Source: Lutraria lutraria (taxonomy: Eukaryota > Mollusca > Bivalvia > Venerida > Mactridae). From it: a DNA stretch of 64,000 nt. Location of the stretch: assembly GCA_964023205.1 (NCBI GenBank), contig OZ026846.1, forward strand, positions 32,074,194 to 32,138,193, read 5' to 3'. Numbering within the stretch: the first letter of the stretch is position 1; each line of letters starts with the position of its first letter. The notes under the pieces were generated by a model. It was not told the DNA's origin, did no database searches, and was given only the letters and a program-made list of their open reading frames with translations. Positions 1-13,459 of this stretch are shown piece by piece. The translations under genes and the position numbers were made by a program.

Positions 1-384
1 TCTATGCACTAATTTTGACCTAGTATCTTTTATGTAGGAGACAGTAAAACCATTTCTTTTATTACCACAGGCCTTTCACTAAAGTCTCTATTTTTGTTGA
101 AGTATCTGAACTAAAGCAGAACAGAACATGTTATTTCTATAACTTCTGAAGCAATAGAAATCCAGATCAATTTATTCAAATGTTTGAGGATGTCTAACTT
201 TAAAGTTGTTTTCCGTCTGTATAGAAAGGTAGATTTTCTGTGATATAGATATCTTAATTCCATACATACTGTTTAAGTTAAACTTGGCCTAGTTATCAAT
301 GAAAGATATCTCAACTATTTTAACTCTTTAAGTTTAGTAGTAACAATTTCATTTCTTTTTATCATGTATATTTTACAATTTTAG

Positions 385-3300
385 ACTCCTTTTCATTGGT
401 GTACAACAGTGCTAGTGGAAGTGTCAGTGTTTCCTTACTTAAGACAGGAATCGCCTGGGCATCTGACAAGAATGTGAAATTTGGTAACCCAGACTGTAAG
501 TATGATCAAAGTGTCACATTGTAATATTTATTCATGTGGCTGTACAAGTTTACAACATACACTCTGTACTCATAGAGTAATAAGTAGAAACAGAGATGAG
601 GAAATAATGCATACAAATTTTATTAATAATTAATTCCACTTTTATTAGAACAAGAACTATAAGTTGGCTTATCTCACAAACAGTGTACAACTAATTGTGC
701 TTAACAATATAACGTCATCATCTTGTTCATTGGGACCTATCCAAACATGAAACAATCATTCAATGTGTGAAATTTTGTTTAGCTTTTGGGCCTGTAGACC
801 ACAAACTTATTGAGAGCCCTGCTTATTAAGTATAATACTTTACTTACTGCTTAATTGTGAATGTACACATGTCATCATGAGTTTAGTTAGAAACTTACCC
901 AGTTGAAGTTCATGTATGGATATATTCAATATCTTTTCATAATTGATTACAAAATTATGCAGCTATGTGTGAAATATGACTTGTTTATGATTTGTGTATG
1001 TTAGCTACAAATAAGAGTATAAGTCGTGAGTAGATGTCTTTGTTAACCTTTATTGTGTTTGTTTATGAAGCTTTGGGTTACAGTTGCTGTATCCTGGGCT
1101 GGTTTGTTTTTGATATTTTGACATGTTTTAGTTTTCTGTTTAAGTGAATTTAAGATTTAAAACCATCAGTTTTTCAAAATGTTCTTTTTTTATCATAAAC
1201 TACTGTCTACACTCACACATGTTGACGACTTAGATACTTATCTTGGTAAAGAAAAAATTATGCAATATTTATTATTTACCCAACTTCCTATTTTAGTTTT
1301 TATCACTTAACCCTGTACAATGAAATGTCCTCGGACAAGATTTATACATGTGTATACTTGTAATTCAATGGAACTGTTGTCTTTAAATTGTTTGTAATTG
1401 TTCTCTAAGGTAGTTAATAATTTATATTTGTATATACTCCTTTCACCCATCATCATCAAGGGTACAGGGGTGTCAATATTCAGGATTATCTATCCTTAAA
1501 GAGCTATGATGTCTGAGCAAAATAAAAGTTATTGGATGAAAATATCTCAAGAAATGGCAATTTAATCTGCTCTGACAGATTTTCTTTGATACAAACTGAG
1601 TTAGATATGGAAACAATGTGGTTGAAGGCCTCTTGTTCGACAAAAATGGTCGGTCACATATGATTTTCAGCATTTTTAATTTGGCTCTATTGACACCCCT
1701 GAGGGTAGGATGCCACGATTCATTCTTGTAGTTACAGGATAAAGTCAAAATTTTAAGGAGAGATAATGATGCATTATCACAATTGAATAAGCTATCGTAA
1801 TTGACTGACTGGTCATATCAAGTTTCACCAATCTATAGAGTTAAAACTAAACCATAATTATATACTTAAATAGATCCACTGTGTAAAGTCCATTGCAAGT
1901 GTTTTGAAACAAAAGTTATATTTGGTTGGTCTTCTATAAAACAATATCGCACGTAATTTACAATTGTTTTGAACAATGATAACTACTCTGTATGTATATA
2001 GGAATATATCACAACAAATTACAAAAAACGACAATTACATCACGCAGCGAACTTTGTCTCAGATTTTTTATAATGTCCTATGTTCGTTAGATACTTGATT
2101 TGAAAAAAAAACATATTCTGAACCCCACTGTTTATTATGTAATACACCATAGATTAATAAAAATGAAAACAAACATCAAAGTTTTGAGGCATTGTTCACT
2201 AGATAAACATTTCCGCTACAAAATACCAAAAACCGCTTTGAAATCCATCATCAAAAAAGGCGGCAATCTTTATACACCTACTGTGTTTTTTTAAGCAAGT
2301 AATTAACAATTAAAGTGTCAGATTATTATTGTCTCATGAAGTTCGATTAATTGATGCATTCGTTTAATTTTGATAGCCAATCAAACTCATTAATCGTTTA
2401 CAGTTTAGTAATTGAAAGCATACCCAGTTATGATGTCAAGTAAGAGGTTTAATAACAAATTATTGTCATTAACGAACTGAATGGTATTATATCATACTTT
2501 TGTACGAACACAATGCACAGCATGTTAAGCGATGGTTAACATTGATAAAGTAAAGTTGAGAAAGAAGTACAGTGTTTATAGCAATAAAACACTATTTTTG
2601 TGCGTTGGGTTAGATTTTTTTGTTGCTTGGTATGAAAGTATGATATTTATTCTTTGTAAAATTTGACGTTTTTTAGCATATAAAGGCAATCACGATGCCT
2701 TGACAGACTAGAATAAGCTGCAGAAGTATTTGTTATGATATATTGTAATGACTAGTTGATGTAAAGTGTTTTAATTAGTAAACAGATACAGCAATAAATT
2801 GATTATTTCTTGCAGATTTGTCTCCCTTTTATTCATGTATTGTACAGTTTTTGTTGCAGTTTGATTACATATTTTACCTTTGTAATGGTTCATTGAGGTA
2901 GGGTATTTTAGGCCATAGCCATGGGTCAAGTGGTTAGTGCGCTGGACTTGTTACCAGGCATTCAGTGTTCAATTGCTTGTGGCGGCAGGTCATATCATTC
3001 TATGAAATTTTGTCAATGTGAAGAAGTTGCCGACTCTTTGTGGTTGGATAAATAATTACTGGTTAGAATAAGTCTAGGAAAACTGGTCAGGTGAACTAGC
3101 TGCAGTATATATATATATAATTATATATAAGGTTGCAAAAATGGCATTAAACCCACTAAAACAAAAAAGGGAAGGTTGACAAATTCTGTTTAATTTAGCG
3201 TTTTTAAGATTTTTCTTGAATTGGTGGGTTTCGATATTTAGTGATTTCTTAGCCAACCGCCAAAATAAATCTGTGTCCCGCCCCCTTAACCACCGAAATT

Positions 3301-6149
3301 AAAAAACTTAACATAATATTATATTGTTATATCAGGTTTAATTTAGTATATAAGTGTGACAAATAAACCTACATTGTTTGCATTGTTTAGATTTTACTTT
3401 GTGTTAATTAAGATTTATTCTAAGGCTATACATGTACAACATACTAAACAAACAAATATTTATACAAAAGAACTGTTGGTAACACCTTTATTGATAGCAA
3501 GAGTTACATTTCTTTGACAACATGATTGGCAATGTTTATTATTTATAATTAAGGTTTTATATTTGCGTGGTCTAGATTTGGCAGTTCCAATGCCAACTGC
3601 CAAAATGAGCTTAATTATATTTCTGTACATAAGATTATTGTCAGGTGTATCCAATATAGTTAACTAGAAAATCTTTAAAGCTCTAATTTAAGACGATTTA
3701 TGCCATTACAATTGTTGAAGAAGCCCCCCCCTCAAAAGGGATATACCAATCATTTAAATTAGGTACATGTATCAACATTTAGATTATTTGTATATGATGT
3801 ACATTTTTCAGCATGGTCGGGGTTCACTTATCCGCCAAACTGGAAAAAGAATGTGTACGAACTTGACCCAACTGATCCGAACAATAATGGTTACAAAAAT
3901 GAGGATTTTATTGTATGGATGAGAACTGCTGCATTACCGACATTCCGTAAACTACATCGCAGAATTAATCATACTGATACTGTATTTCAAGATGGACTTC
4001 CCAAAGGAACATATGAAGTGACTATCGACTACAGTATGTATTGTTATACCTGTTCTATGTAGAAAATGGAAATTAATTCATGTTTGTTGTAATCATGGAA
4101 AGTGGTACATGTCAGCAATTGTCCAAAGTAGGAAAACCCAACTTAACCATGCTGAGCCACAACCCTTTAATGTATTATACTTAACAGTTATTTCATAGCC
4201 TTATTAAGTTATATTTATCATGTTTAATGGTTTCTTACTTCAGTAAGTAATATATTTCAGGGGTTACAATATTCTGGATTATCTGTCCCGAATGAGCTAT
4301 TATTTCTGAGCAAAAATAAAGTTATTTGATAAAAATATCTCAAGAAATGGCAAAGTTATGGTCAATTTAATCTGCTCTGAAGGATTTTCTTTAATACAAA
4401 CTGAGTTAAATATGAAAACAGTGTGGTTGAAGGCCTCTTGTTTGCCACAAATAGTTGGCCGCATATAATGTTCAGGATTTTTAATTTGGCTGTTTTGACA
4501 CCCCTGATATTATACGCTGTTGTCATGCAAAGATGTTTGTTCATTTTAGACTATCCTGTGACAATGTTTGATGGGACTAAGAGCATCATTTTGACGAATA
4601 CATCATGGCTCGGTGGCAAGAACCCGTTCCTTGGTATTGCTTATCTTGTTGTAGGATCTATTTGTATATTACTGGGCGTAATCTTCCTCATCATTCATCT
4701 TAAATGGGGACGCAAGTAAGTCACTTATCATATTCTTTACCGTAATCACTCGTGTATAAGATGCATATTTTTACATCCACAATCACGTAAAAAATCAGGT
4801 GTTTCTAACTCTTATACATAGGTGTAGTACTCTATCAATTTTTTCATGACCAAAAACAGACAAATTGAAATTATTTGTTTAAGGGAGAAAACAAAACAAA
4901 AATCTACTAGTCTAATTTTGACTGTAACTCTACAATTAATCAATAGTGGAAGTTATAATAATTATTAAAGCATTATCACTATTTAGAGTTAATTGTAGTT
5001 TTAAACAAAATTTGATAATTGAACATGTCTGATTTATTGTAAAATTTTGAGTATGAAAGCCACTAGTGTGTACACACATTTAAAATATACCAATAATTAA
5101 GTCAAAATATAATATGAAGAGATACTTAGCAATGTCTACAGTGGACATCTTTTTATATATGAACATTTGTATGTATAAATATCTTTCCCTCGAGTTTCAG
5201 TGTACAAACAGTTTCCTATCCTGACCTTGTATACTGACTGGTGTCCTGGTGATAACTTAATGTTGATTTGTGTACAGTTCAATTGTTTCAGTTTATCTAT
5301 GAATTACTAGTTATCATCTTTTATTTGATTTCATTCAGGTTTCTTCATGTTTACTTTATTGACATGTATGTTGAGATACAATATTATTTGATTTATTTTA
5401 CTGGTAAAACTGATGCTATCCCTTTACTTCATTGTCCCGCCTTTTCACGCCTCTGCCTCATCAGTGTGATCCTGCCTTTTCACGCCTGTTATTTTTTGCA
5501 CTTTTTCCGATATGAAAGACGTTTTAAAGTAAATATTTATATACTTCAATTTTCCCATGACAATAAATGATAAAAACAATATGGTTTATAGTAAAAAAAA
5601 TGCCTTAAAAACCTAAGTCATTTCCATATTTTGATTTAGGTAATTTCTGTATAAGGTCAAGATTAAAGTGTTTCCATGGCAACAGTTTATTTATTAGTTG
5701 CGAACAGTGGGCGTAAAGTATTGAAATCTCAATCCGTCCAGGTCCCCCCCATTTTAACAAATTTTATACAAACTTCATGGTTTTAGACCATACTTTATGA
5801 AATTTATGAAACATTTATGAACCGATTTTTACTAATTACTGCTTCTTTAATCGGTTTGGGAATTTGAAATTTGGTCCAGACTGGTAAATTTTAAGTGGGG
5901 GTCCGACCTGCTTATGGTACTTATGATTTACACATACTGGATTCTGGTTTCCAGCTTTTTGAGTTTTAGTCAGGAATTTCTGAACACTTGTGATTGTTAT
6001 GATCATGTCTTACAGTATAACCGTTATAGTATGTCAGGAGATGTTGTGGTCTAGTTACCGACCTATGCCTTAAATAATAATATTCTTGATTGTTTTACAG
6101 GACATCAGAGATGATCAACGTCACCAGCAGAACTACATACAATAATTGA
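385..6149 (+). CDS. TMEM30A: TMEM30A/CDC50 family P4-ATPase flippase subunit, C-terminal half (partial, 5' end outside window)
   Basis: Coding exons are 385-495, 3812-4033, 4550-4715 and 6101-6149 (TGA). All junctions are GT-AG and in phase (2-nt lead, then phases 1, 1 and 2). The 181 readable residues match the CDC50 family closely. They include [31 protein letters not shown], the NYPV..FDG turn and [17 protein letters not shown], which leads into the second transmembrane helix and a short cytoplasmic tail ending [11 protein letters not shown]50 proteins are two-pass chaperone/beta subunits of phospholipid-flipping P4-ATPases, needed for ER exit and transport activity. The part seen is the end of the large extracellular loop, TM2 and the C-terminus. 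NHT and NTS are candidate N-glycosylation sites. The first TM helix and N-terminus lie left of base 1. TMEM30A and TMEM30B cannot be separated with certainty, but the intron-containing structure fits TMEM30A. Confidence 0.95.
1465..1701. mobile_element. hAT-like MITE copy 1 (intron of TMEM30A)
   Basis: A 237-bp element bounded by perfect 14-bp terminal inverted repeats, CAGGGGTGTCAATA and its complement. It is flanked directly by a matching AGGGTA on both sides (1459-1464 and 1702-1707), which reads as a target-site duplication. The CAGGG terminus is typical of hAT elements, although they usually duplicate 8 bp. A second copy lies at 4258-4506. It has no coding capacity; the small ORF on its minus strand is incidental. 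Confidence 0.75.
1828..2705 (+). repeat. Interspersed repeat, about 0.9 kb, second copy at 40157-41255
   Basis: The sequence aligns along its length, same strand, with 40157-41255. Shared landmarks are AACTAAACCATAATTATATAC, then CAATATCGCACGTAATTT, GATAACTACTCTGT, AAATACC(A/G)AAAACC and TTTTTTGTTGCTTGGTA. Divergence is moderate, with several small indels. I see no clear terminal repeats or coding capacity, so the class is unknown. Confidence 0.65.
2915..3060 (+). mobile_element. tRNA-derived SINE
   Basis: The segment starts with a tRNA-like head: GGGTCAAGTGGTTAGTGCGCTGGACTTG resembles the polymerase III A-box and anticodon arm, and GTGTTCAATTGC resembles a decayed B-box. A body with AAGAAGTTGCCGACTCTTTGTGG follows, resembling SINE bodies common in bivalves. 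The cloverleaf does not fold as a functional tRNA. Confidence 0.55.
4258..4506. mobile_element. hAT-like MITE copy 2 (next intron of TMEM30A)
   Basis: A 249-bp relative of the element at 1465-1701 in the same orientation, aligned over its whole length (shared blocks include AAAATATCTCAAGAAATGGC and GTGGTTGAAGGCCTCTTGTT). It has diverged CAGGGGTTACAATA / TTTTGACACCCCTG ends and ATATT-rich flanks. Its right end lies only 44 bp before the TMEM30A exon that starts at 4550. Confidence 0.7.
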
Positions 6150-9100
6150 AAGTGATATCATCAGACAGAAAAACAACAAACAGTGCATGGTAGGATGAGG
6201 TGATGCTCTTAAGGAATCTATTATATATTTATTTAAGAAGAACAAACAAATGAATGCTTTACTCTAGTAGTTTGAAGTTTTTATATACAAACATTACAGT
6301 TATGATTTTAAATTTATTTACCTGCCATATGGTTCTCACAAAGTCTTGTATGCTATGATCTTAGTGTGTGTTGAATTATCTTAAGAACTTGTGTTTTAAT
6401 GATATACAATTTTCATATTGTAATTTGAATAAAAGTTTTACTAATGCTTGTAAAGATACAAATTTGTATGATATCTGTAGGTCATGTTGTTAAGTATGGT
6501 GTGTTAGCTTTCTTTCAGCATTATTCTAAGGTGTAGTTCAGTTAAAGTAATACTGAAATTTTGTGTGCTAAGGAAAGGTTATGTTGATCATATAACTGCT
6601 TGAATTCAATCTCTCAACTGAAAGTTAATGCTAGATGAAGTTCTTGTTGTAACTGTTCATGTTAATGTCATAATGACTGTGTATGAATGAAAGATTCAGA
6701 TTGCTGGGTAATTTTGGTGGAGATATTCTTTTCTACATACACAGATGCATGGAGCTAACTAGGTCAAGTTTGCTGAATAGCCTAAGTTTTATTCTGAGAC
6801 AAAATACCATGTAGCTTAGTTAAAAGGAAGTGTGTGTGTATGTCGTTATATTCATTCATTGAGCAGTCAGTAACAGCTGTTTTATATGTTTATTTGTTTG
6901 TCTGTTTTCCTTTTAAAAAATCCAAATTCAATGAATCTTATTATTTGTTACATCACTGATCATAAACCTTATTCATTCACTCCTAGGCAAAGTTGTGACT
7001 TCGTAATAGATTTTGATATCTTAAGATGCAGGAATAATAGATTGAGCAGATTCCAGAAATTGTTTATGAAATAGAGCAAGTACCCCAGTAAACGCCGATG
7101 TAGTATTTTTCTTAAAAAATGTGACATCAATTAAAACTGAATTAAAATAATACAAAAGTGTCGACAACTATAGCCTGTTGATAATACAAGCCCTTGCTCT
7201 ACCAAGATTTTCTTTCTTGTTGTGAAACTTGTGGAAAATTTTGTATTGTGTTTATTATTTCATCATATTTTGTTAATTGGTTTATTGTTTTATGGATCAC
7301 AGTAATGTTTGGTGTGTGTTATGAACAATTTGCCTTCAGGTCTGTATGAGATTGTAAAGTCAGCATGTGTACTCTTGTGCAATAAGATTTGAAATAAGTG
7401 TACATATATATCATAATATGTAGTTTGTTTGTAGAAGGTGATCGTGAGTTTCTTAACGACATTACCATATCGCAGATTGCAGGATTTTTTTCAATGTTCT
7501 TAATTCTGTAGTCATCCTTATGGTCATCAAACTAAATTCAATATTTGCTTTTCCTCAGCATCAATTGATTGTTATAAATGTACCCATTTTGTTAACATGT
7601 GTCAGACTCTATTTGAATTTATCATTATTTTAAGTATTGACATTTTATGCCAATGTGTGATAGACTTTATCTCATAAACTTATTTGTACAAGTTCTGTTT
7701 TGCTATTTATTTGTATATGAGAAGATATATTCGCACCATTATATATATCCATGTATTAATTGTGTCAGTCAGTTTTTGAATGAAAAAAAAAACTTGAGAA
7801 TATTTGTTGCTGTTCAAAGCTAAACAAGGGAAATAACTAGCCTTTAAATAAATTTGAATGATTTTCTCCAAAATAAGTTGATAAGTTCAGTTGAAATATA
7901 GATAGATGTACATTTGATACTGTTTGCAAATTTGTTGTATGATATTAAATAAGTGCAAATTAGTGTATGGAATTAATCATAAATAATAAACAGATGTGTA
8001 TTTAGTTAGAAGATATTCTAAGGGTTGACTGCACTTTCATTTCTTATTGAATCTCTGCAAAACTCAAAAAAAATTATAATGTTTTATGCAGTTTCTATGA
8101 GAATTTGTTCTGTCCTGAATGTTTCATCACTGTATGTTTGTTATGTATGATAACTTTATTTATTGATAAGGGATATACATAGATTTTATGAATCATACTT
8201 TCTTTTATTGTGAATGTTTGCATATTAAATTTCTTCATGATATGTCTTAAATTTTCAGTGTCATATATTGTCTGATCTGTACTTCATTTTTTTCATGGAA
8301 ACTTAACTTCTTAAATTTGTACTCATCCATATTTTCTCTCTCACTCTTTCACCCCCACCCTCCTGTCTCTGTGGGTCAGTTGTAATGATTATTATAATAT
8401 TTTATAATTGAATTTTTTATGAACATAATTCAGCATAGGATCTAATTTTTGAAAACAGACACATGTAGTTGCAGCACATCACATACGGTCCATACATACA
8501 CACCATACATATGTTTACATTCTGACAGGCATACCAAAGATTTCCTGTATCCCATGTTTGTATTCATCTTTATAGAGACCTAAGTTTAAGCTCAGAATTT
8601 CTTATCATGCATAATATATGCAATATTCCTACTAATTTTGAAGTACCAAATATTCATATGTATTCAATATTACAATGCATTACAATACTCGACACAGTAG
8701 ACAATATCTTTATTTGGAAGACATATTTTGATCTTAGTTTTACTTTTTACATGTACTTAATTGCAGTAAAAAAGGTTTCATGTAATGTCTTGCACTAATG
8801 GAAAATTTTATTCCAGTTTTAAAAAAGATACCAAAAATTTGAGTGCTTCGTTCTTCGGGGGGTTATCGTAAGTCTTGTGAATCCATGTATTGTTCACATT
8901 TGTGTTAATATTTCTCGAGAATATTGTCTGTTAAATCTGAACTCTCAGAAAGAATTTATTTTACATTCCAGTTTTTGTATTTTCAATGCAAGTGTAAATA
9001 GGATTGTATCTACAGTGTTATTCACTGTACCATATAAAAATTATACCTCTTATTGACTTGTTGTATCAGCATAGATTTTAATTGTTATTTGTTATTAAAA

Positions 9101-9665
9101 TGGTATGTTTAGTACATATGTACCCAAAAAATTGGAAATCCCATTTTATTTAAGTCACTCATAATATGTAGATAGATACATGTTTAGCTATGGTTGTTTG
9201 TTGAATTTGAACTACATTTGTACATGTATGTTGTAAGTTTTTATGATAAAAATTACTTAATAATTCTGTTTTGTTTAGATGCTTTTACTTTAAGTCTGAA
9301 ACGAAATCTTCTACAATGAAACAAGAAAACGTATAAACATATATAACTTGGGAATGACATACTTCTTAAATTGGTCTTTTAGTTAGAACTTTTCTTGATA
9401 AATATCGCAGACTTTGTATCATTTTGTATAACCTATCTAGAATGAAATTACATCATTTTTTATTCGAGTAGAACTGCATTATTCGAGATTTTTTTTAATT
9501 ACTCATTGAATTATTAAACCATAAAGATATGTTACATGTTTATTTTCTGTAATCTATTTTCATCCTGTAATCTTCTAGTCCATCTTGTATGTATGTGATT
9601 TATCAAACCATTGTATTTTTATTTTGTCAATTTTCTTATCAATAAAAATATACAAATGTATAGAT
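6150..9665 (+). other. 3'UTR of the TMEM30A gene, two candidate poly(A) signals
   Basis: This is AT-rich sequence with no credible coding exon on either strand. AATAAA occurs at 6428-6433 and again at 9641-9646, so short and long 3'UTR forms are possible. I see no obvious transposon structure in it, which fits transcribed UTR better than old repeat DNA. Its full length is inferred from the second AATAAA only. Confidence 0.5.
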
Positions 9666-11461
9666 TAGTTTTTTATATGCTTTAATCAGAAGATAGAAGT
9701 ATTGTCAGAGCAGATATGTGCAGTAAAGTACAGTATTATGGATGTATATGTTATTATACCATAAACATGATTTTGTATATCAGAGTCAAGAGGCTGTAAG
9801 CATATATATGTTAGATTTAACACTTTGAATAATAATATTATCTACACAAACCACTGTGTACCGGTAATCAAGTAATCAGCTATACTGCGCATGTATTAAA
9901 TTTACGCTGTCATTGTTCAAGTATCAGTTTCAAAAATATTTATCAACAAAAACATATTAGCTTTTACATTGTAAATACCATGATTTAATACAATTATATG
10001 ATGTTAATACAACCAATACATACATAGATGTACAAACAAGCAAGCAATGAACAAAAGTCAAAATTGATATTTGTTATAAAAAAATACTAGCAGTGTCATA
10101 ATGCATTCACGAAGACGGAAGTACTGGCCATTGTTTTTGGTAGCTTTAACTAAAATCATTTACATAATTTACAAATTGAAAGATGAATTCTGTGACAAAT
10201 TATAAGCACATCATACACAGTCTGATAATAAAGTGTACAAAATCTTCTATCATTCTGTCTATTGAATGTGACATAATAAGCATGTATCATTGTATGCTTA
10301 AACTGGTTTCTGACAGAAGAAGAATTTAAGCATGTCTACTTCATGCTGTAATGTATTCAGGTCACATTTTTTATGGGTGCAAGGACTCTTAAGTCCCTGG
10401 TGGGTACTTGCTATACATGATTAATAACATATAGATAGACATTGAATGTCACTTCAAACTTGACTGTTATCTTTAAATATGGTGTAAAAACTCTTCTATT
10501 GACTAAAACACGATACTTCTATTGATATATTGATATTTTATCCAATTCTAGGCTTAAGACCCACTGTGTGTGTTTCGTACAGTAAATTGATATTTAAAAA
10601 AAGAAGATACTGGTAATTAAAATTCTTGCTATATCTCTGTTATCTGGTGATAGAAATATGCTGATTCCAATTTTTAATAAACACATTTCGAAACATCAAT
10701 ATAACATATGATATCAGGTGATAAATTCCTGCGGACACGTTGGTAATTTGGTCGACATGTCCTCTTCAAATTCAACTAAACAAGTTTTAAACACAACAAT
10801 TTCTAAGTGATTGTACATGCATTTATTTGCAACAGTTGACAATGACCTGTGTGGTGTATATTTACTTTGATTCGTTTCGATAACAAAATTAAATCTTAAC
10901 AAATATTAAAATATACCTATGATGTACCAAATATAATTGTGAGCACTTACACTGAAATTTTTTATTACACACACGACTACCATTACAATATAATACAAAT
11001 GAGTCGAACAGGTTGTTACAAATCTTTTAATTAGTGTTAATGTTAAGCATACATACATGACAAGGAGCGTGTATATACAGTACATACATGTATACTGAGT
11101 AAAAAAATGCACACTTTCTTTTTCGTGTAAGTATACATATAAAACCCTTTAATTAATTCACCGGGTACGGAAATGTTTATAACTTTTATGATGAACTTAT
11201 GATGGCGAGCGTCAATTCTCCGCGAGCACTACACACAATCAAAATTAAATTAGATAAATAACACATTGCCCGTATACATAAATCTGTTCCAGCGCCCGGT
11301 CAGATGATACCTCAATGTTTTGGCTTGTGTCTTTTGAATACCGCGTAACTTGTCTTTATTCATTGCTTGATTTAATTCCACTGTCTCCAAGTTGGCACAT
11401 CCAATCTTACATTAGAAACCGTATTTATCATCAATAATCCATCGAACGGATGCCGTCAAAT
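9666..11461. other. Intergenic, probable 3'UTR of the minus-strand gene at 11462
   Basis: AT-rich sequence with no coding exon, RNA gene or transposon ends that I can support. The part nearest 11461 is probably the 3'UTR of the small minus-strand gene. The short ORFs here have no family resemblance and poor composition. Confidence 0.4.
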
Positions 11462-11818
11462 TCATTTCCCTGACACTTTCGCTGATTTTTCGCTAGTTCT
11501 AGAACTTCGTCTTCCCGTTTCATTCTCATTCACCATAGTCTTTACATCATCGTAAAATTTGAGTCGGTCTTTACGATTTCGTTGTAACTTCCTCACACGG
11601 GACAAAGCAAACATTCGTCTTCTAGTAAGTTTGTCTGACCACTGTTCGTATTGCTTTAATGATGTCAATAAATTCAGTTTCCGGTTTTCTAAACGATCAT
11701 CTAACTCTGCCTCCTCCGCTGGCGTCATTAGTCTAATATCCTCATCTATATTATGTTCTTCATGGAACACATCTTCCTCGTTAATATCACTGTTGACTTG
11801 AACTATATCGTTAGACAT
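11462..11818 (-). CDS. Small charged, helix-rich protein, 118 aa, unrecognised
   Basis: One uninterrupted reading frame from ATG at 11818 to TGA at 11462-11464, read on the minus strand. The start context (AGCCATGT) is reasonable. The N-terminus is acidic (EEDVFHEEHNIDEDIRL). The middle, about residues 30-80, is predicted helical and rich in E, L, K and R, probably a coiled coil. The C-terminus is basic and Ser/Thr-rich (GRRSSRTSEKSAKVSGK), which could be a nuclear signal. The composition is far less AT-driven than that of chance ORFs nearby, which argues for a real gene. I do not recognise the family. It could also be one exon of a longer gene, though no obvious donor site is needed to end it. 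A two-codon upstream ORF sits 2 nt before the start. Confidence 0.55.
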   Translation of the reverse strand: MSNDIVQVNSDINEEDVFHEEHNIDEDIRLMTPAEEAELDDRLENRKLNLLTSLKQYEQWSDKLTRRRMFALSRVRKLQRNRKDRLKFYDDVKTMVNENETGRRSSRTSEKSAKVSGK

Positions 11819-11820
11819 GG

Positions 11821-11829
11821 CTATACCAT
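11821..11829 (-). promoter_or_regulatory. Minimal two-codon uORF ahead of the 118-aa gene
   Basis: On the minus strand the sequence reads ATG GTA TAG, then CC, then the main ATG. If transcribed, this Met-Val-stop uORF ends two bases before the start codon and could lower or gate translation by reinitiation. Whether it lies in the mRNA is not known. Confidence 0.35.
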
Positions 11830-13370
11830 TACAGTAATAATAATTGAACTAAAAGTGTTACCATAAAACGTTTAAGCCAAACTCCAAACGCAACAAAAAA
11901 TAGGAAACAAATTAAGCGAAATTTAAACAAAATTGTTCAAATATTTCCACACGTATAAAAGCAAATCAGCAAATATTTCTTTTCAAGTAAGAAAATCCCC
12001 ATTTAATACAAATTCCCGATTTAAAACTCGTCTTTTTAAACATTGTTTCATATTTTAGATCTGTCGATCGCGTAATCCTCTTTCGCTGTCATCTCAACTT
12101 TATGCTGATCTGGGTTTTATGGTAATATACGTGTAGCGGTGACTTAATTAACCCCAAACAAACACTATCCACACGTCCCCTGGGAAAACTCTTTACTTAA
12201 TCAAGTAGATCTTCAAATAAATCACTCTTGGGTTAGAGTTGTGATTTTATTAAAAGTTCAATAAAATTTTTAATATGACAACAATGGAATATTACATCAA
12301 ACAAACTGTGGTGCGTGATATTTGAGGGGTAATTTTATTCAACGATTTTTATATTAAAACTACGTGAAGTACTTACATTAAACAAAAGTGCGATTATTTA
12401 CGGATTTTGTCAAGTGTTTATATTGGGACTTTTAAGAAGATCAGCTCGAACTAGTCGCAAATCTTATGAGAAAATATACAAATGATTTAGGGCAGTGTGA
12501 CAATACATTATCAAAAGTTAATTCTATTTGGCACTGCGCCAATAATTAATCGACTTAAATATGTTCGTCTATCAATTATGATCGACTTTCTGCAGTTTTA
12601 AGTCATCTTATTTTAATAAGTAAATGCGGAATGACAAGCAAAAAAGTATTCCAACTTGAAAGTACATTAATTTGTATTCGGATTAAACTTGGACCTAGAT
12701 ATATATAACTTTTTATTTATATTTACCTCAGTAGTAAAAAGCTTCATTCATTCATAAATAACATATTTAACCAGTAGAGCAGTCCTTTAGGGCCTACATG
12801 CTCGAACATATATTTTGTTTTTGTTTTCATGCACGTACACCTATATACATACATTCTCAGGATCCACTAACTCGTTCATTTTGTGTGAGTAAATCACACA
12901 CAAAAAAGTGATATGTGTTCTGATTTCCGCAGAAAAAAATATTAAACCCTATCCACGCGATACTAAGATAGTCAAGTTTCCTGTGATTTGTTAACATTAT
13001 TAATTATTTTAAAATAGCAACGTAAATATTTGCATGTAGATTAAAGCAGGTAATTACAGATTTATTGTCTCAATCCATTATCATTCTAACGTTCACAAAA
13101 CTACTTCGGTCATAATCAGTCAATATTGAAAATATTTACAATATCGATAACAGATTCGTCCGAGATTCACGCAATGTGTATCAAGTCATTTCTTCATACA
13201 TATCTATGTATCAGAGGATAATACATGAGACAATACTAGACTCTTTTTAATTCTGGTCCCAGTTTCACGAACAAAATTCAGTAGAAACTAAATATTGGAA
13301 TGGTGTTTTTTTCTGTCCAGAAATCTTGTGTGTTACCATTTGTTTCAGAATATGTTAAACATGCCAGTAT

Positions 13371-13459
13371 ATAAATAACACATAGCTTTGTGGGTAACAG
13401 TAAAAATGTCAGCCTGAGGAAAGTACTGTTACCCACAATGTAAGCTATGTGTTATTTAT
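13371..13459. repeat. Foldback element (inverted repeat)
   Basis: The arms at 13371-13402 and 13424-13459 are near-perfect complements (TAACACATAGCTT and GTGGGTAACAGTA on the left) around a loop of about 20 nt; one arm carries a 3-4-nt bulge. It has no coding capacity. It is probably a small foldback or MITE remnant. Confidence 0.6.

Noticed and set aside
5268..5570. 100-aa hydrophobic frame in the last TMEM30A intron
   Set aside because: Hydrophobic because of T-rich DNA. It lies within an intron confirmed by the in-frame splice from 4715 to 6101.
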